From assembly GCF_900101875.1 (NCBI RefSeq), contig NZ_FNAI01000001.1, positions 372,001-436,000 of the forward strand: a DNA stretch of 64,000 nt, in the 5' to 3' direction. The DNA comes from Mucilaginibacter pineti. GTDB lineage: Bacteria; Bacteroidota; Bacteroidia; Sphingobacteriales; Sphingobacteriaceae. Within the stretch, counting starts at the first letter, position 1; the number at the start of each line of letters is the position of its first letter. The notes under the pieces were generated by a model. That model was given only the letters and a program-made list of their open reading frames with translations, had not been told where the DNA came from and did no database searches. The translations under genes were made by a program, and so were the position numbers. Below are positions 55,479-64,000 of this stretch, one piece after another.

Positions 55479-55970
55479 ATGCCAACATTTGATATAGTAA
55501 GCAAAATTGACGGTCAAACGCTTGATAATGCAATCAATACCGCTAAAAAAGAGATCCTTAACCGTTACGATTTTAACGATTCGAAGAGCACGATTGACCT
55601 TGATAAAAAAACAAACCAGATAACAATAGTTACAGAAAACGATATGCGTTTAAAGGCTATTCAGGACTCCATCATTAGCCGCATGGTTAAGCAGCACCTT
55701 GATCCTAACGCACTTGATTTTGGTAAAGAACAATATGCCGCCGGCAACATGATCCGTAAGGAGATCAACCTTAAGGAAGGAATTGATAAGGAAGCCGCCA
55801 AAAAGATCGTTAAAAAGATCAAAGACAGCGGCCTAAAGGTTCAGGCTTCTATTATGGACGACCAGGTGCGTGTGCAAGCTAAAAAGATAGACGACCTGCA
55901 AGCCGTGATCAGCCTTTGCCGCAGCGACAATTTTGGTCAGCCCCTGCAGTATATTAATATGCGTGACTAA
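55479..55970 (+). CDS. yajQ: YajQ-family nucleotide-binding protein
   Basis: The 163 residues cover the full YajQ fold of two ferredoxin-like domains. Visible are FDIVSKIDGQTLDNAINTAK, EILNRYDFNDSKSTIDLDKK, AAKKIVKKIKDSGLKVQASI and DDQVRVQAKKIDDLQAVIS. Some relatives bind cyclic di-GMP and act with a LysR-type regulator; others bind nucleotides or RNA. The ligand here is not shown. It stands alone. Confidence 0.92.
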   Translation: MPTFDIVSKIDGQTLDNAINTAKKEILNRYDFNDSKSTIDLDKKTNQITIVTENDMRLKAIQDSIISRMVKQHLDPNALDFGKEQYAAGNMIRKEINLKEGIDKEAAKKIVKKIKDSGLKVQASIMDDQVRVQAKKIDDLQAVISLCRSDNFGQPLQYINMRD

Positions 55971-56017
55971 TTATCAAACGCATACAGAAAGATGTCATTA
56001 CTAAATGACACATTCTA

Positions 56018-56150
56018 AAATTGTCATTTCGATACGAGGTACGAGTGAGAAATCTTATACAAGATGCAATTGGGACTTAGTATCCCGCAGAAGATTTCTC
56101 TTTCGCCCCAAGGCTCAATCCCAGCGCCTGCTCTATCGAAATGACAATTT
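56018..56150. repeat. palindromic intergenic repeat (TTGTCATTTCGATA type)
   Basis: Outer arms 56018-56034 and 56134-56150 are perfect 17-bp inverted copies (AAATTGTCATTTCGATA). An inner pair GAGAAATCTT / AAGATTTCTC strengthens the hairpin. Codons can be read through it, but no gene is likely. It is related in layout to 3973-4072 and 45016-45092, and lies between convergent yajQ and bioB. Confidence 0.85.
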
Positions 56151-56165
56151 TTATATCGTTTTCAC

Positions 56166-57167
56166 TTATCCAGCTACCTCAACCTCTTTCACCTCATTAG
56201 GCCTTCCATTTTTAAACGCTTTGCGCGGCGAAAGGCCAAGCAAATCAAACATAGCCATATCGGTATCAAAAGATGGATTTGGAGTAGTTAGCAATTTCTC
56301 GCCTGCAAATATAGAATTGGCGCCTGCCATAAAGCAGAAAGCCTGTTCAACAACACTCATTTCGGTACGACCTGCTGACAAACGTACAACGGTTTTGGGC
56401 ATGATGATACGTGTTGTAGCAATCATACGCACCATATCCCAAACAGATACCCTCGGCTGATCGGCCAATGGTGTTCCTGCAACAGGCACCAAAGCATTAA
56501 TAGGCACAGATTCTGGGTGCTTAGGCAAGTTTGATAATGTTTTCAGCATCGAGATCCTATCTGCCACGGTTTCGCCCAGGCCGATGATACCACCGCTGCA
56601 TACGCTTATTTTTGCCTTACGTACGTGTTTAAGCGTATCAAGGCGCTCATCATAGGTACGGGTGGTAATAATGCGTTTATAATCTTCTTCGGATGTATCC
56701 AAATTGTGATTGTAGGCATACAGACCTGCATCGGCCAAACGTTGTGCCTGGCTCTCAGTAAGCATACCCAGTGTACAGCAAACTTCCATATCAAGGCTAT
56801 TAACGGCTTTCACCATTTCAATTACCTTGTCAAAATCGCGGTTATCGCGTACTTCGCGCCAGGCTGCACCCATACACAAACGCGATGCACCACCGGCTTT
56901 CGCTTTTTCGGCAGCGGCAATCACTTCATCCTTGGGCATTATAGCGTGTACATTTACACCTGTATTATAACGGGCAGCCTGCGGACAATAAGCACAGTCT
57001 TCAGAGCAGCCACCTGTTTTTATCGAGATCAGCGAACTGATCTGTACTTCGGAATAATCCTTGTTTTCGCGGTGAATAGTTGCCGCCTGGTAAACCAGGT
57101 CAAGCAATGGGGTATGGTAAATTTCAGCTATTTCTTCTTTCGTCCAGTTGTATCTTACCTCAGTCAT
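56166..57167 (-). CDS. bioB: biotin synthase
   Basis: A radical-SAM enzyme that inserts sulfur into dethiobiotin. The 333 residues carry the SAM-cluster motif C54-x3-C58-x2-C61 (GGCSEDCAYCPQ). Other BioB motifs are MGAAWREVRDNRDFDKV, YNHNLDTSEEDYKRI, SGGIIGLGE and RLSAGRTEMS. Other biotin genes are not nearby. It follows mgtE by 27 bp on the same strand, so it may be co-transcribed with it. Confidence 0.95.
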   Translation of the reverse strand: MTEVRYNWTKEEIAEIYHTPLLDLVYQAATIHRENKDYSEVQISSLISIKTGGCSEDCAYCPQAARYNTGVNVHAIMPKDEVIAAAEKAKAGGASRLCMGAAWREVRDNRDFDKVIEMVKAVNSLDMEVCCTLGMLTESQAQRLADAGLYAYNHNLDTSEEDYKRIITTRTYDERLDTLKHVRKAKISVCSGGIIGLGETVADRISMLKTLSNLPKHPESVPINALVPVAGTPLADQPRVSVWDMVRMIATTRIIMPKTVVRLSAGRTEMSVVEQAFCFMAGANSIFAGEKLLTTPNPSFDTDMAMFDLLGLSPRKAFKNGRPNEVKEVEVAG

Positions 57168-57194
57168 TTTGTGTTCAAATTTAATGGTTCAAAT

Positions 57195-58544
57195 TTACAA
57201 TAAAACCTTACTTGCCAACCATAGCGGCAATAAAAACCCAATACAATCAGTAAATGTAGTTATGATAATGGATGATGCCACGGCGGGGTCTATCCCTACC
57301 CTTTTCAGTATCAAGGGGATACCGGCCCCCGTTAATCCCGCTACAATTAAATTTCCGGTCATGGCCAAGAACAGTACAAGGCCCAGCATAGGGTTGGCAT
57401 CATACCAATAAGCAAACACAAATAGTATTAAACCGTTGGCGGCACCGTTTATCATCCCTACTAAAAACTCCTTTAAAACGGTACGGTAAGCCTGCTGATC
57501 TGAAAGATCAGTTAATGAGATACGCCTTACTGTTACTGCCAGTGCTTGTGTTGCTCCGTTGCCGCCCATACCGCTAATGATACTCATATAAGCCACAATA
57601 ACAGGCAGTTTTTCTTCTACAGCGCTAAAATGCCTGATAACAGCAGCGGCTAAAAACGCAGTCCCCAGGTTTATTACCAACCAGGGCAAACGGCTTTTAA
57701 CAGCATCTTGCCAGTTACCGCTTAGTTCTTCATCTTCAGATACACCCGAGATCTTCAAGATATCCTCGGTGTTCTCTTCCTCCATTACGTCGATGATATC
57801 ATCAACCGTAACGCGGCCAAGCAGCTTCATACCATCGTCTACAACGGGTATGCTGGTAAGGTTATATTGCGATATAAGGCGGGCAACCTCCTCCTGGTCA
57901 ACATCGGCCTTTACGTATACAAAATTGGTTTGCACCAACTCGCTTACCAAGGCATCGGCCCGGGCCTTTATCAGCGTTTTTATGGATAGAATGCCTTTCA
58001 GTATCTCGTGCTCATCAACCACGTAAATGGTATAAAGCTCCTCCATTTCTTCGGATTGGTGAATGATGGCATCAAGCGCGCCCTTTTTATCAAGGCTGAT
58101 GTTTACCCGGATGATCTCGGAGTTCATCAAACCACCGGCAGTATCCTCGTCGTAACTTAATAACGCGCGGATGCTGCTGGCATCTTCCTGGTCAATATCT
58201 TTTAAGATCTCATGCTGCTGATCTTCATCCAGTTGCGAAATAATGTCTGTAGCATCATCATAATCCAGTTCCTCAACAATCTCAGATCGTTTTTCGGGAT
58301 GCAGGTTAACCAGGAGCTCACCGGGATGGTGCTCCTCGTCCATTTCAGATATTACTTCGGACGCAATGTCGGTAGGAAGAATGTTGATGATCCGTTCTTT
58401 GGCCTCTTGTGGAAGCTTTTCAAACAATATGGCAATCTCAGAAGCGTGGTACCCCTGCAAAACTACCTCTAAATCAGCATCATCGCCTTCAAGGGCGGTT
58501 TTAATGCGAAGCAGGTCTGTTTTATCGATTTCAAAAGATTGCAT
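57195..58544 (-). CDS. mgtE: magnesium transporter MgtE
   Basis: A Mg2+ channel of 449 residues. It has a cytoplasmic N-terminal superhelical MgtE_N domain (about 15-130, with repeated LPQEAKERIINILPTDIASE-type helices). A pair of CBS domains follows (about 135-255; IYVVDEHEILKGILSIKTLI, then LTSIPVVDDGMKLLGRVTVD). Five membrane spans come next, with the signature GMGGNGATQALAVTVRR and the late loop that forms the pore. No magnesium riboswitch is seen in the short upstream gap. Confidence 0.94.
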   Translation of the reverse strand: MQSFEIDKTDLLRIKTALEGDDADLEVVLQGYHASEIAILFEKLPQEAKERIINILPTDIASEVISEMDEEHHPGELLVNLHPEKRSEIVEELDYDDATDIISQLDEDQQHEILKDIDQEDASSIRALLSYDEDTAGGLMNSEIIRVNISLDKKGALDAIIHQSEEMEELYTIYVVDEHEILKGILSIKTLIKARADALVSELVQTNFVYVKADVDQEEVARLISQYNLTSIPVVDDGMKLLGRVTVDDIIDVMEEENTEDILKISGVSEDEELSGNWQDAVKSRLPWLVINLGTAFLAAAVIRHFSAVEEKLPVIVAYMSIISGMGGNGATQALAVTVRRISLTDLSDQQAYRTVLKEFLVGMINGAANGLILFVFAYWYDANPMLGLVLFLAMTGNLIVAGLTGAGIPLILKRVGIDPAVASSIIITTFTDCIGFLLPLWLASKVLL

Positions 58545-58643
58545 AACGCACTAAAATAGTCATTTATGCCACAAATCAGGAATTAAAAAGGCATTATTGA
58601 GCTAATATAACATTAACATAATACCACACAATCGGGCTTAAAA

Positions 58644-59258
58644 CTACAGGCTATAGTTATACTTGGCAGTTACACCATCTAACTTACTCATCTTCAATAA
58701 CGTTTGCTCAACCTGCGTTTTACGGATAGAAAGCTGGATGCTACAGTCGTTATCAAACTGCTGACTAATAATATCCAGGCTATCTTCTTTAATAATGCGC
58801 ATTACGTCGTTCATTTGCAGATACTCAAACGAAAAGGTGTAAATATCATTGACCGTTTTATGGATGATAACGGCCTGTTTAAGTGCCTCTTCAGTAGCAA
58901 CCTTATAGGCGTTTATTAACCCCGGAACGCCAAGCAGCGTGCCGCCAAAATAACGCACCACCACAACCAGTACATTGGTAATGTCTTTTGAAAGCAGCGT
59001 ATTGAGGATAGGCCGACCGGCAGTACCAGACGGTTCGCCATCGTCATTAACCCTGAATACCGACCTGTTGATACTTAACCGCATAGCCCAGCAATGGTGA
59101 TTGGCTTTGGGGTGCTCGGCTTTAAGTTTGGCTACTATGCCTTTAATATCGTTATCAGAATTTATAGGATAAGCAAAGCCCAGGAACTTACTGCCCCGAT
59201 CGCGAAATATGCTCTCGGTTGGTTTTTCAATGGTTTTGTAGGTATCGTCAAAAAGCAT
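58644..59258 (-). CDS. YigZ/IMPACT-family protein
   Basis: The 204 residues form an N-terminal UPF0029/IMPACT domain (RDRGSKFLGFAYPINSDND, then HHCWAMRLS, DGEPSGTAGRPILNTLLSKD, VLVVVVRYFGGTLLG). A C-terminal DUF1949 ferredoxin-like domain follows. Eukaryotic IMPACT regulates translation through GCN1/GCN2; the bacterial role is unsettled. It is last in a minus-strand run ribD-EamA-YigZ. Confidence 0.9.
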   Translation of the reverse strand: MLFDDTYKTIEKPTESIFRDRGSKFLGFAYPINSDNDIKGIVAKLKAEHPKANHHCWAMRLSINRSVFRVNDDGEPSGTAGRPILNTLLSKDITNVLVVVVRYFGGTLLGVPGLINAYKVATEEALKQAVIIHKTVNDIYTFSFEYLQMNDVMRIIKEDSLDIISQQFDNDCSIQLSIRKTQVEQTLLKMSKLDGVTAKYNYSL

Positions 59259-59314
59259 TTTTTAAGCTAAAAGCAGAAGGCTTAAAGCACAAAGCCCTCT
59301 AATTGTACAACAAT

Positions 59315-60193
59315 TTACAAATGCAGGAAAGCCAGCGTTTGCGGGAAATAAATAATTACGATGGCCAGTACCGCCACCGCCAAACCAATTTTATTTAGCG
59401 TGGTTAACTTCTCTTTAAATATGAGCATCCCCACCAAGGCGCCAACCACAATAACGCCAATATTCATGGCAGAAAATACGGTTGACGGATTGTTTGACAA
59501 TGCTTTATGTGCCTTTAAGTAAAATAGGATATTACCGAAATTAAATAGTCCAAGCGTCCACCCGATGAGGATATGCGGCCAGGAAAATTTTGTTTTTTTT
59601 GTGGTTATCTGGTAGGCGAGCCCTATGAGCGAAAGCACAAAGGCAATAATAAATATTACAAAAATGGCCGTAGAAAAAGGCACATTGTTAACCTTGGTTA
59701 TCTCTTTCAGCAATACATCAATAACACCAAAACCCAGGAATACGCAAAGCAGGTGAAGCCATGAACCTTTGGTATTTCTGTCGGCAGATGTTTTTTGCCA
59801 TGGGATGGAGCAGATAATGGCAATAAATGCCAGCGCGATGCCTATAATTTTTACCGGCAATGCTACTTCGCCAAATAAAAAGAATGCCGCTATTATTGGG
59901 ATGAACAACGATAAACGCTGCGCCACATCCGTACGTACAATACCTGCCGATCGTACCGATGATGCCATAATTACAAACAACAGCGGAAACAATACTCCAA
60001 GAGCCAGGTAATTAAAAACAGGCCCATCGGCCAGGTGAGTGAGTTGCGGCCTGAAGAAAAACCACGTAAGCAAAATAGCAATAGAATAATTCCAGGTAAT
60101 GGCCTGAAAAACATCAATATGGTATCGCTTGGCAAGTTTCAGCATAATAGAAACTACTACGCTGCAGCAAATACTTAAAAAAACGTATAGCAT
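59315..60193 (-). CDS. EamA/DMT-family membrane transporter
   Basis: A 292-residue protein with about ten hydrophobic segments in two repeated EamA halves (QAITWNYSIAILLTWFFF; VFSAMNIGVIVVGALVGMLI, then FKEKLTTLNKIGLAVAVLAI). Drug/metabolite transporters export or import small metabolites; the substrate is unknown. The start codon directly abuts the ribD stop, suggesting coupling, and might hint at a riboflavin-related solute, but that is conjecture. Confidence 0.83.
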   Translation of the reverse strand: MLYVFLSICCSVVVSIMLKLAKRYHIDVFQAITWNYSIAILLTWFFFRPQLTHLADGPVFNYLALGVLFPLLFVIMASSVRSAGIVRTDVAQRLSLFIPIIAAFFLFGEVALPVKIIGIALAFIAIICSIPWQKTSADRNTKGSWLHLLCVFLGFGVIDVLLKEITKVNNVPFSTAIFVIFIIAFVLSLIGLAYQITTKKTKFSWPHILIGWTLGLFNFGNILFYLKAHKALSNNPSTVFSAMNIGVIVVGALVGMLIFKEKLTTLNKIGLAVAVLAIVIIYFPQTLAFLHL

Positions 60194-61249
60194 TTATATA
60201 ATTGGCTTGTTGTGTAATATCTGCAAACGATCGTCGCCCACAAATAAATCGTCTGCAATAATACCTGTTATTTCTGGTGATTTTATGCCGTTTGCTAAAA
60301 CAGTTTTACCGGTAAATACACGGGCCTCGTCCCACAAACCGGCCTCAATAAAGGTTTGCAGGGTATGAGCACCTCCTTCTATAATAACGGATTGAATATC
60401 CTGCAGGTATAATTGGTAAAGAATATACTGGGGTACATAACGGTCAAAATCTTCTAAAGCGATGTACTTGTTCTTGCCATCTACATTAAACTCTACCTCA
60501 TTAAATATCAGTGTTTCAACAGATTGATCAAAAATATTTAAATCCTTACTTAACTCCAATCGCCTGTCTATCACCACACGTTTGGGCGACCGCCCCTCCC
60601 ACAAACGAACATTCAACTGAGGGTTATCAATAGCGACGGTGTTTTTACCCACCAGTATAGCATCCTCTTCGCTGCGCCATTTGTGCACCAGTATGCGCGC
60701 TTCGGGGCCGGTGATCCAGAACTGAATACCACCGTTTGGCGCAAAGAAACCGTTATTGGTTTGTGCCCATTTTAGTATGATGTAGGGTCGGTGCTTTTGC
60801 ACTTTGGTAAAAAAGCGGCGGTTAAGCCATTGGCACTCCTGTTCCAATACGCCGGTTATTACCTCAATACCGGCAGCTTTTAATTTCTCAATGCCTTTAC
60901 CATCCACCTGTGCAAAAGGATCGCGGGTACCTACAACCACCAGCGGAATCTGGTGTTTGATGATCAGATCAGCGCAAGGCGGGGTTTTGCCGTAATGTGC
61001 GCATGGTTCAAGTGAAACGTATATGGTGGCTTGTTTGAGCAGTTCGGTAGCGTTGGTAAACTTTTCCGTAACCAGGGCAATGGCGTTAACTTCGGCATGG
61101 GCATGACCGTATTGCCGGTGATAGCCCTCTCCTATTATTTTGCCATCATGAACAACAACCGCGCCCACCATTGGGTTAGGGCTAACAGCTCCTGCACCTA
61201 ATTCGGCAAGTTGCAAACAACGCTGCATAAATATTTCATGTTGAACCAT
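60194..61249 (-). CDS. ribD: riboflavin biosynthesis deaminase/reductase
   Basis: A bifunctional enzyme for the second and third steps of riboflavin synthesis. The 351 residues comprise an N-terminal zinc deaminase domain (PNPMVGAVVV, YGHAHAEVNAI, EPCAHYGKTPPCADLI) and, from about 150, a C-terminal NADPH reductase domain (RPYIILKWAQTNNGFFA, SVIIEGGAHTLQTFIEAGLW). The zinc ligands H and two C are intact. There is no FMN riboswitch upstream, as only 33 bp separate it from prmC. Other rib genes are elsewhere. Confidence 0.94.
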   Translation of the reverse strand: MVQHEIFMQRCLQLAELGAGAVSPNPMVGAVVVHDGKIIGEGYHRQYGHAHAEVNAIALVTEKFTNATELLKQATIYVSLEPCAHYGKTPPCADLIIKHQIPLVVVGTRDPFAQVDGKGIEKLKAAGIEVITGVLEQECQWLNRRFFTKVQKHRPYIILKWAQTNNGFFAPNGGIQFWITGPEARILVHKWRSEEDAILVGKNTVAIDNPQLNVRLWEGRSPKRVVIDRRLELSKDLNIFDQSVETLIFNEVEFNVDGKNKYIALEDFDRYVPQYILYQLYLQDIQSVIIEGGAHTLQTFIEAGLWDEARVFTGKTVLANGIKSPEITGIIADDLFVGDDRLQILHNKPII

Positions 61250-61282
61250 GCCACAAAAGTAGCTTTTATGTTACTTTGTTGC

Positions 61283-62176
61283 ATGATTACTATTAAGGAT
61301 GTTTTTGAAGATTACAAACAGCTGAACTATATATATACCGTTAATGAAACAGAGGCGCTTAGTCTATTGGCTATCAGTGAAATAACCCAATTATCAAAAG
61401 CATCCATCAAAGCATTCCCAGAAAGAGAAGTTAGCAACGACCAAGCCGAAAAACTAAAAAGCATCCTCGCGCAATTACAAACCGGCCAACCAATTCAATA
61501 TATTTTAGGTGTTACCGAATTTTACGGTTTACCATTTAAAGTAAATCCAAACGTTTTAATTCCCCGTCCCGAAACGGAGGAACTGGTGGAATGGGTGCTT
61601 TCTGTGGCCGGAGGTGAAAGGCAAAAGGTGAAAGGCGAAAGGTTGAGTATTTTGGATATTGGCACGGGCAGCGGTTGTATTGCCATCAGCCTGAAAAAAA
61701 ACTTACCTGAGGCTCTTGTATCAGCAATTGATATATCAGAAGGTGCATTACAAATTGCAAAGGAAAATGCCACTTTAAATGAAGTAGAAGTAAACTTTAT
61801 CCATGCAGATATTTTAAACTATCCACCCGCACCTCGCACCTCGCTCCCCGCTCCCGAATACCAAATCATCGTCAGCAATCCCCCCTATGTTACTTTGGAG
61901 GATAAAAAGCAGATGCACACCAACGTTACCGACTTTGAACCACATACTGCCTTGTTTGTACCCGAGCATGATCCGTTGATATTTTACCGTGCCATTGCCG
62001 ATTTTGCGTTGGTTAACCTAACATCAGGCGGCTATTTGTTTTTTGAGATCAATGAGAGTTATGGGCAGGAAACCGTTGATCTGCTTGTCGCCAAAGGATT
62101 CATCAATATTGAACTTAGGAAAGATATGAGCAGCAGGGACAGGATGATTAGTTCGCAGTTGGCAGTGCGCAGTTAG
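61283..62176 (+). CDS. prmC: peptide chain release factor N5-glutamine methyltransferase
   Basis: The product methylates the GGQ glutamine of RF1 and RF2. From the ATG at 61283 it has 297 residues: an N-terminal helical domain, IPRPETEELVEWVL, motif I LDIGTGSGCIAISL and the substrate motif NPPYV. The frame is open from 61211, but that would overlap ribD and add a non-family N-terminus. Two short low-complexity inserts are visible: GGERQKVKGERL before motif I, encoded by two 14-bp tandem units, and PAPRTSLPAPE before the NPPY strand. Otherwise intact. Confidence 0.92.
   Translation: MITIKDVFEDYKQLNYIYTVNETEALSLLAISEITQLSKASIKAFPEREVSNDQAEKLKSILAQLQTGQPIQYILGVTEFYGLPFKVNPNVLIPRPETEELVEWVLSVAGGERQKVKGERLSILDIGTGSGCIAISLKKNLPEALVSAIDISEGALQIAKENATLNEVEVNFIHADILNYPPAPRTSLPAPEYQIIVSNPPYVTLEDKKQMHTNVTDFEPHTALFVPEHDPLIFYRAIADFALVNLTSGGYLFFEINESYGQETVDLLVAKGFINIELRKDMSSRDRMISSQLAVRS
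61613..61640 (+). repeat. in-gene tandem 14-bp repeat in prmC
   Basis: GGTGAAAGGCAAAA (61613-61626) is followed by GGTGAAAGGCGAAA (61627-61640), two units differing by one base. They are read in frame as part of a linker before methyltransferase motif I. Confidence 0.75.
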
Positions 62177-62198
62177 CACCATAGATTCCACTGATTTC

Positions 62199-62317
62199 GT
62201 CTGAACCGGGATTATGCGGATTTATCAGATTTTTGGATTTTGATCTGCGTAAAAAAATAATTCAATATGATAATTTAATCCTGGCAATCCCTTAATGTTA
62301 AAAATCCTGGTTCAGAC
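62199..62317. repeat. inverted repeat (GTCTGAACCRGGATT type)
   Basis: Arms 62199-62213 and 62303-62317 are inverted copies with one mismatch. The centre holds further GGATT/AATCC words. It resembles the repeat at 18955-19082. Outside it, GTTCGCAGTTGG-type words at about 62152-62175 and 62336-62360 form a second, weaker pairing that covers the ends of prmC and xerD. Confidence 0.75.
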
Positions 62318-62350
62318 AAAAATGCAAACTACCTACTTCCAACTGCGAAC

Positions 62351-63250
62351 TCAACTGCGCGGATGAAACTGACTTATGGTACTTTTCAGGTACTCTCTAT
62401 TCAGGTGGGTATAGATCTCGGTAGTGGTTATACTTTCATGCCCCAGCATTTCCTGTACGGCACGGAGGTCGGCGCCGCCTTCAACCAGATGAGTGGCAAA
62501 CGAGTGCCTAAACGTATGCGGACTTACAGTTTTCTTTAAGCCGGTTAGCCCTACCAATTCCTTTATCATCAGGAATACATAAACGCGACTAAGTCTTGTC
62601 CCTCTGCGGTTTAAGAAAACAATATCTTCCTCACCTTTCTTTATGGGCACGTGTACCCGTAAATTCTCAATCCATATTTTTAAAGCTCTTATGGCTGCAC
62701 CGCCAATTGGTACCAACCGCTCTTTGTTTCCTTTACCAGTCACTTTTATAAATTCAATATCGAGATAAAGGTTAGATAATTTGAGTTCGGTAAGTTCGGA
62801 TACGCGCAGACCGCTGCCGTAAAGGGTTTCTAATATGGCTTTATTGCGGGTGCCTTCGGGTTTGGAAAGGTCGATAGCAGCTATCAACTTTTCAATATCT
62901 TCATAACTTAATGTATCAGGCAGCTTACGCCTTATTTGGGGAGATTCTAACAGTTCGGAGGGATCGCTTTTAATAATATCCTCCATGAGCAGGTATTTAT
63001 AAAAAGCTTTTATGCCCGAGAGGATGCGGGCTTGTGAGGATGGAATCATGCCCAGCTCTGCCGCCCAGGTAATAAATTCACGCAGATCGTTTAAAGTAAC
63101 ACTTTCTGGTTTTAATTTAACTTCCTTATTATCAGAATATTGAAATAATTTTTCTATATCCCGGCTGTAAGCTTCAACAGAATTATCGGCCAGCGATTTC
63201 TCTAATTTTAAATAAGCCTGAAAGCCCTTTATTGCCGAACGCCAATCCAA
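62351..63250 (-). CDS. xerD: tyrosine recombinase XerD-like
   Basis: The product resolves chromosome dimers with a XerC partner at dif. The 299 residues have an N-terminal SAM-like core-binding domain (FQAYLKLEKSLADNSVEAYS) and a catalytic domain with R149 (YGSGLRVSEL), H245 and R248 (HTFRH), H271 (GHES) and the nucleophile Y280 (EIYTHL). This is the complete set at the spacing of E. coli XerD. Many Bacteroidota have several such recombinases, so XerC versus XerD is a family-level call. No att-like repeats flank it. Confidence 0.92.
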   Translation of the reverse strand: MDWRSAIKGFQAYLKLEKSLADNSVEAYSRDIEKLFQYSDNKEVKLKPESVTLNDLREFITWAAELGMIPSSQARILSGIKAFYKYLLMEDIIKSDPSELLESPQIRRKLPDTLSYEDIEKLIAAIDLSKPEGTRNKAILETLYGSGLRVSELTELKLSNLYLDIEFIKVTGKGNKERLVPIGGAAIRALKIWIENLRVHVPIKKGEEDIVFLNRRGTRLSRVYVFLMIKELVGLTGLKKTVSPHTFRHSFATHLVEGGADLRAVQEMLGHESITTTEIYTHLNREYLKSTISQFHPRS

Positions 63251-63292
63251 TTGATTTTAATTTTTTAATGATTTATAGTTAAGTTTGAACCA

Positions 63293-63712
63293 ATGAAGAT
63301 ACAAATTATTAACGGCCCCAATTTAAACCTGCTTGGTGTTCGCGAAAAATCAATATACGGCAACACCAGTTTTGAAAGCTACCTTGAAGAGCTGCGCAAA
63401 CGCTATGCAAACATCACCATTAATTATTACCAAAGTAATGTTGAAGGCGAAATTATAAACAAACTGCATGAAATTGGCTTTGAATACGATGGCATAGTTA
63501 TAAATGCCGGTGCCTACACGCACACATCTATTGCTATTGCCGATGCTATAGCTGCCATAAATACGCCTGTTATTGAAGTACATATATCAAACGTTCATAA
63601 ACGCGAGGAATTTAGGCATACCTCCATGCTGGCCGCCAGCTGCCGGGGTGTTATAGCCGGGTTCGGCATGGATTCATATAGGTTGGCTGTTGAGTATTTG
63701 ATTGCGGGATAG
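63293..63712 (+). CDS. aroQ: type II 3-dehydroquinate dehydratase
   Basis: Third step of the shikimate pathway. The 139 residues are the whole small dodecameric type II enzyme: IINGPNLNLLGVREKSIYGN (catalytic tyrosine in YGN), NAGAYTHTSIAIADAI and EVHISNVHKREEFRHTS with the catalytic histidine. The length is normal. It is divergent from xerD, 42 bp apart. Confidence 0.95.
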   Translation: MKIQIINGPNLNLLGVREKSIYGNTSFESYLEELRKRYANITINYYQSNVEGEIINKLHEIGFEYDGIVINAGAYTHTSIAIADAIAAINTPVIEVHISNVHKREEFRHTSMLAASCRGVIAGFGMDSYRLAVEYLIAG

Positions 63713-63789
63713 CATAGCCAATATCGTGAATCTTTTCCAAACGTTTTTGCGTTATTAGTGTTAACTCATTGCTTTCAGCATATTTTAAG

Positions 63790-64000
63790 ATGTATAAATT
63801 ACCAAGGGTTGCCGCTTTCTGCTTACTGATTGTTTTGTTTTTTTCGAGCGTTGACGTGCTGGCGCAAACCAAAAAGAAAAAAACACATTCGGTAAGGGAT
63901 TCCCTGCGTGCCTCCATCCTCGCCCGCGATTCGATGATGCGGTCGCTCAAACGATCTGATACATCAACAAACGACCTGCTGCAGCGGGTTGAACAATACA
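63790..64000 (+). CDS. secreted protein of unknown function, 3' end beyond the window
   Basis: The first 70 codons are visible and open to the window edge. A signal peptide (AAFCLLIVLFFSSVDVLAQ) is followed by a lysine cluster (TKKKK) and a serine/arginine-rich, probably helical stretch (SLRASILARDSMMRSLKRSD, LLQRVEQY). This could be the periplasmic start of a larger membrane or outer-membrane protein; a mechanosensitive-channel-type protein is one possibility, but nothing seen here decides it. Confidence 0.6.
   Translation, partial: MYKLPRVAAFCLLIVLFFSSVDVLAQTKKKKTHSVRDSLRASILARDSMMRSLKRSDTSTNDLLQRVEQY

Noticed and set aside
56005..56460. 151-codon plus-strand ORF through the repeat and bioB
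   Set aside because: It is antisense to the well-supported bioB gene and starts inside a palindromic repeat.
61211..61282. 24-residue N-terminal extension of PrmC
   Set aside because: It overlaps the divergent ribD start and is unlike the family; the ATG at 61283 fits.
61250..61282. FMN riboswitch before ribD
   Set aside because: Only 33 bp separate the divergent starts, far too short for the element.
62351..63250. Integrase of a genomic island
   Set aside because: The recombinase has XerD length and residues, housekeeping neighbours and no flanking att repeats or cargo.

Overview
The window looks like a chromosomal segment of a Bacteroidota bacterium of the family Sphingobacteriaceae (Mucilaginibacter/Pedobacter-like). 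The sequence signs are TAnnTTTG promoter boxes just upstream of start codons, several with a TTG exactly 19 bp further up; no Shine-Dalgarno sequences; a 978-residue TonB-dependent receptor with an N-terminal carboxypeptidase-regulatory-like domain; a sulfite reductase carrying a HEPN tail; and many small palindromic intergenic repeats. Coding density is high. I see no rRNA, tRNA, CRISPR array, prophage or intact insertion sequence. The genus is inference.

Layout. 0-10 kb: manC, a SpoU-type rRNA methylase, dnaB, a chromate-transport family protein, a TPR protein, the operon etfB-etfA-bifunctional nuclease, a nucleoside permease and a DUF3667 membrane protein. 10.7-11.8 kb: a ThuA-domain gene whose 5' end has been tandemly duplicated (2 x 270 bp), leaving a truncated copy. 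11.9-13.6 kb: a MOSC protein translationally coupled to a SelW-like CxxC protein, then an Rrf2 regulator. 13.6-18.9 kb: an assimilatory sulfur operon (sulfite reductase-HEPN, cobA, a precorrin-2 dehydrogenase/TSUP transporter fusion, APS/PAPS reductase). 19.1-22.3 kb: the TonB receptor. 22.4-24.8 kb: proB-proA. 24.8-25.0 kb: a 30-codon membrane-peptide gene. 25.6-35.5 kb: mnmA, topA, an unknown gene and a 1865-residue alpha-2-macroglobulin. 35.9-42.7 kb: an RND efflux operon with its TetR regulator. 42.9-45 kb: purB and nfu. 45.1-48.9 kb: mtaB-lgt-gtrA-suhB. 49-55.3 kb: a methyltransferase, a Na+/H+ antiporter, ubiX, and ppx-ppk1. 55.5-64 kb: yajQ, mgtE-bioB, ribD-eamA-yigZ, prmC, xerD, aroQ and the start of a secreted protein cut by the window end.

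The strongest candidate for an undescribed system is the leader of the sulfur operon. Between a promoter box (13642-13649) and the sulfite reductase start (13808) lies a 26-codon ORF (13653-13733) with four cysteine codons near its end. Its last codons carry GGCAAGGCTA, which is complementary to the loop of an intrinsic terminator (13752-13783) ending 24 bp before the operon's first gene. This is the layout expected of a cysteine-responsive, translation-coupled attenuator controlling cysteine-precursor synthesis. The adjacent Rrf2 regulator suggests a second layer of control.

Other points of note are the 30-residue membrane peptide with a textbook promoter and terminator, a palindrome over the predicted start of the TonB receptor transcript, a TetR self-operator over the tetR promoter, the recent thuA duplication, a MITE-like element and several families of dispersed palindromic repeats.
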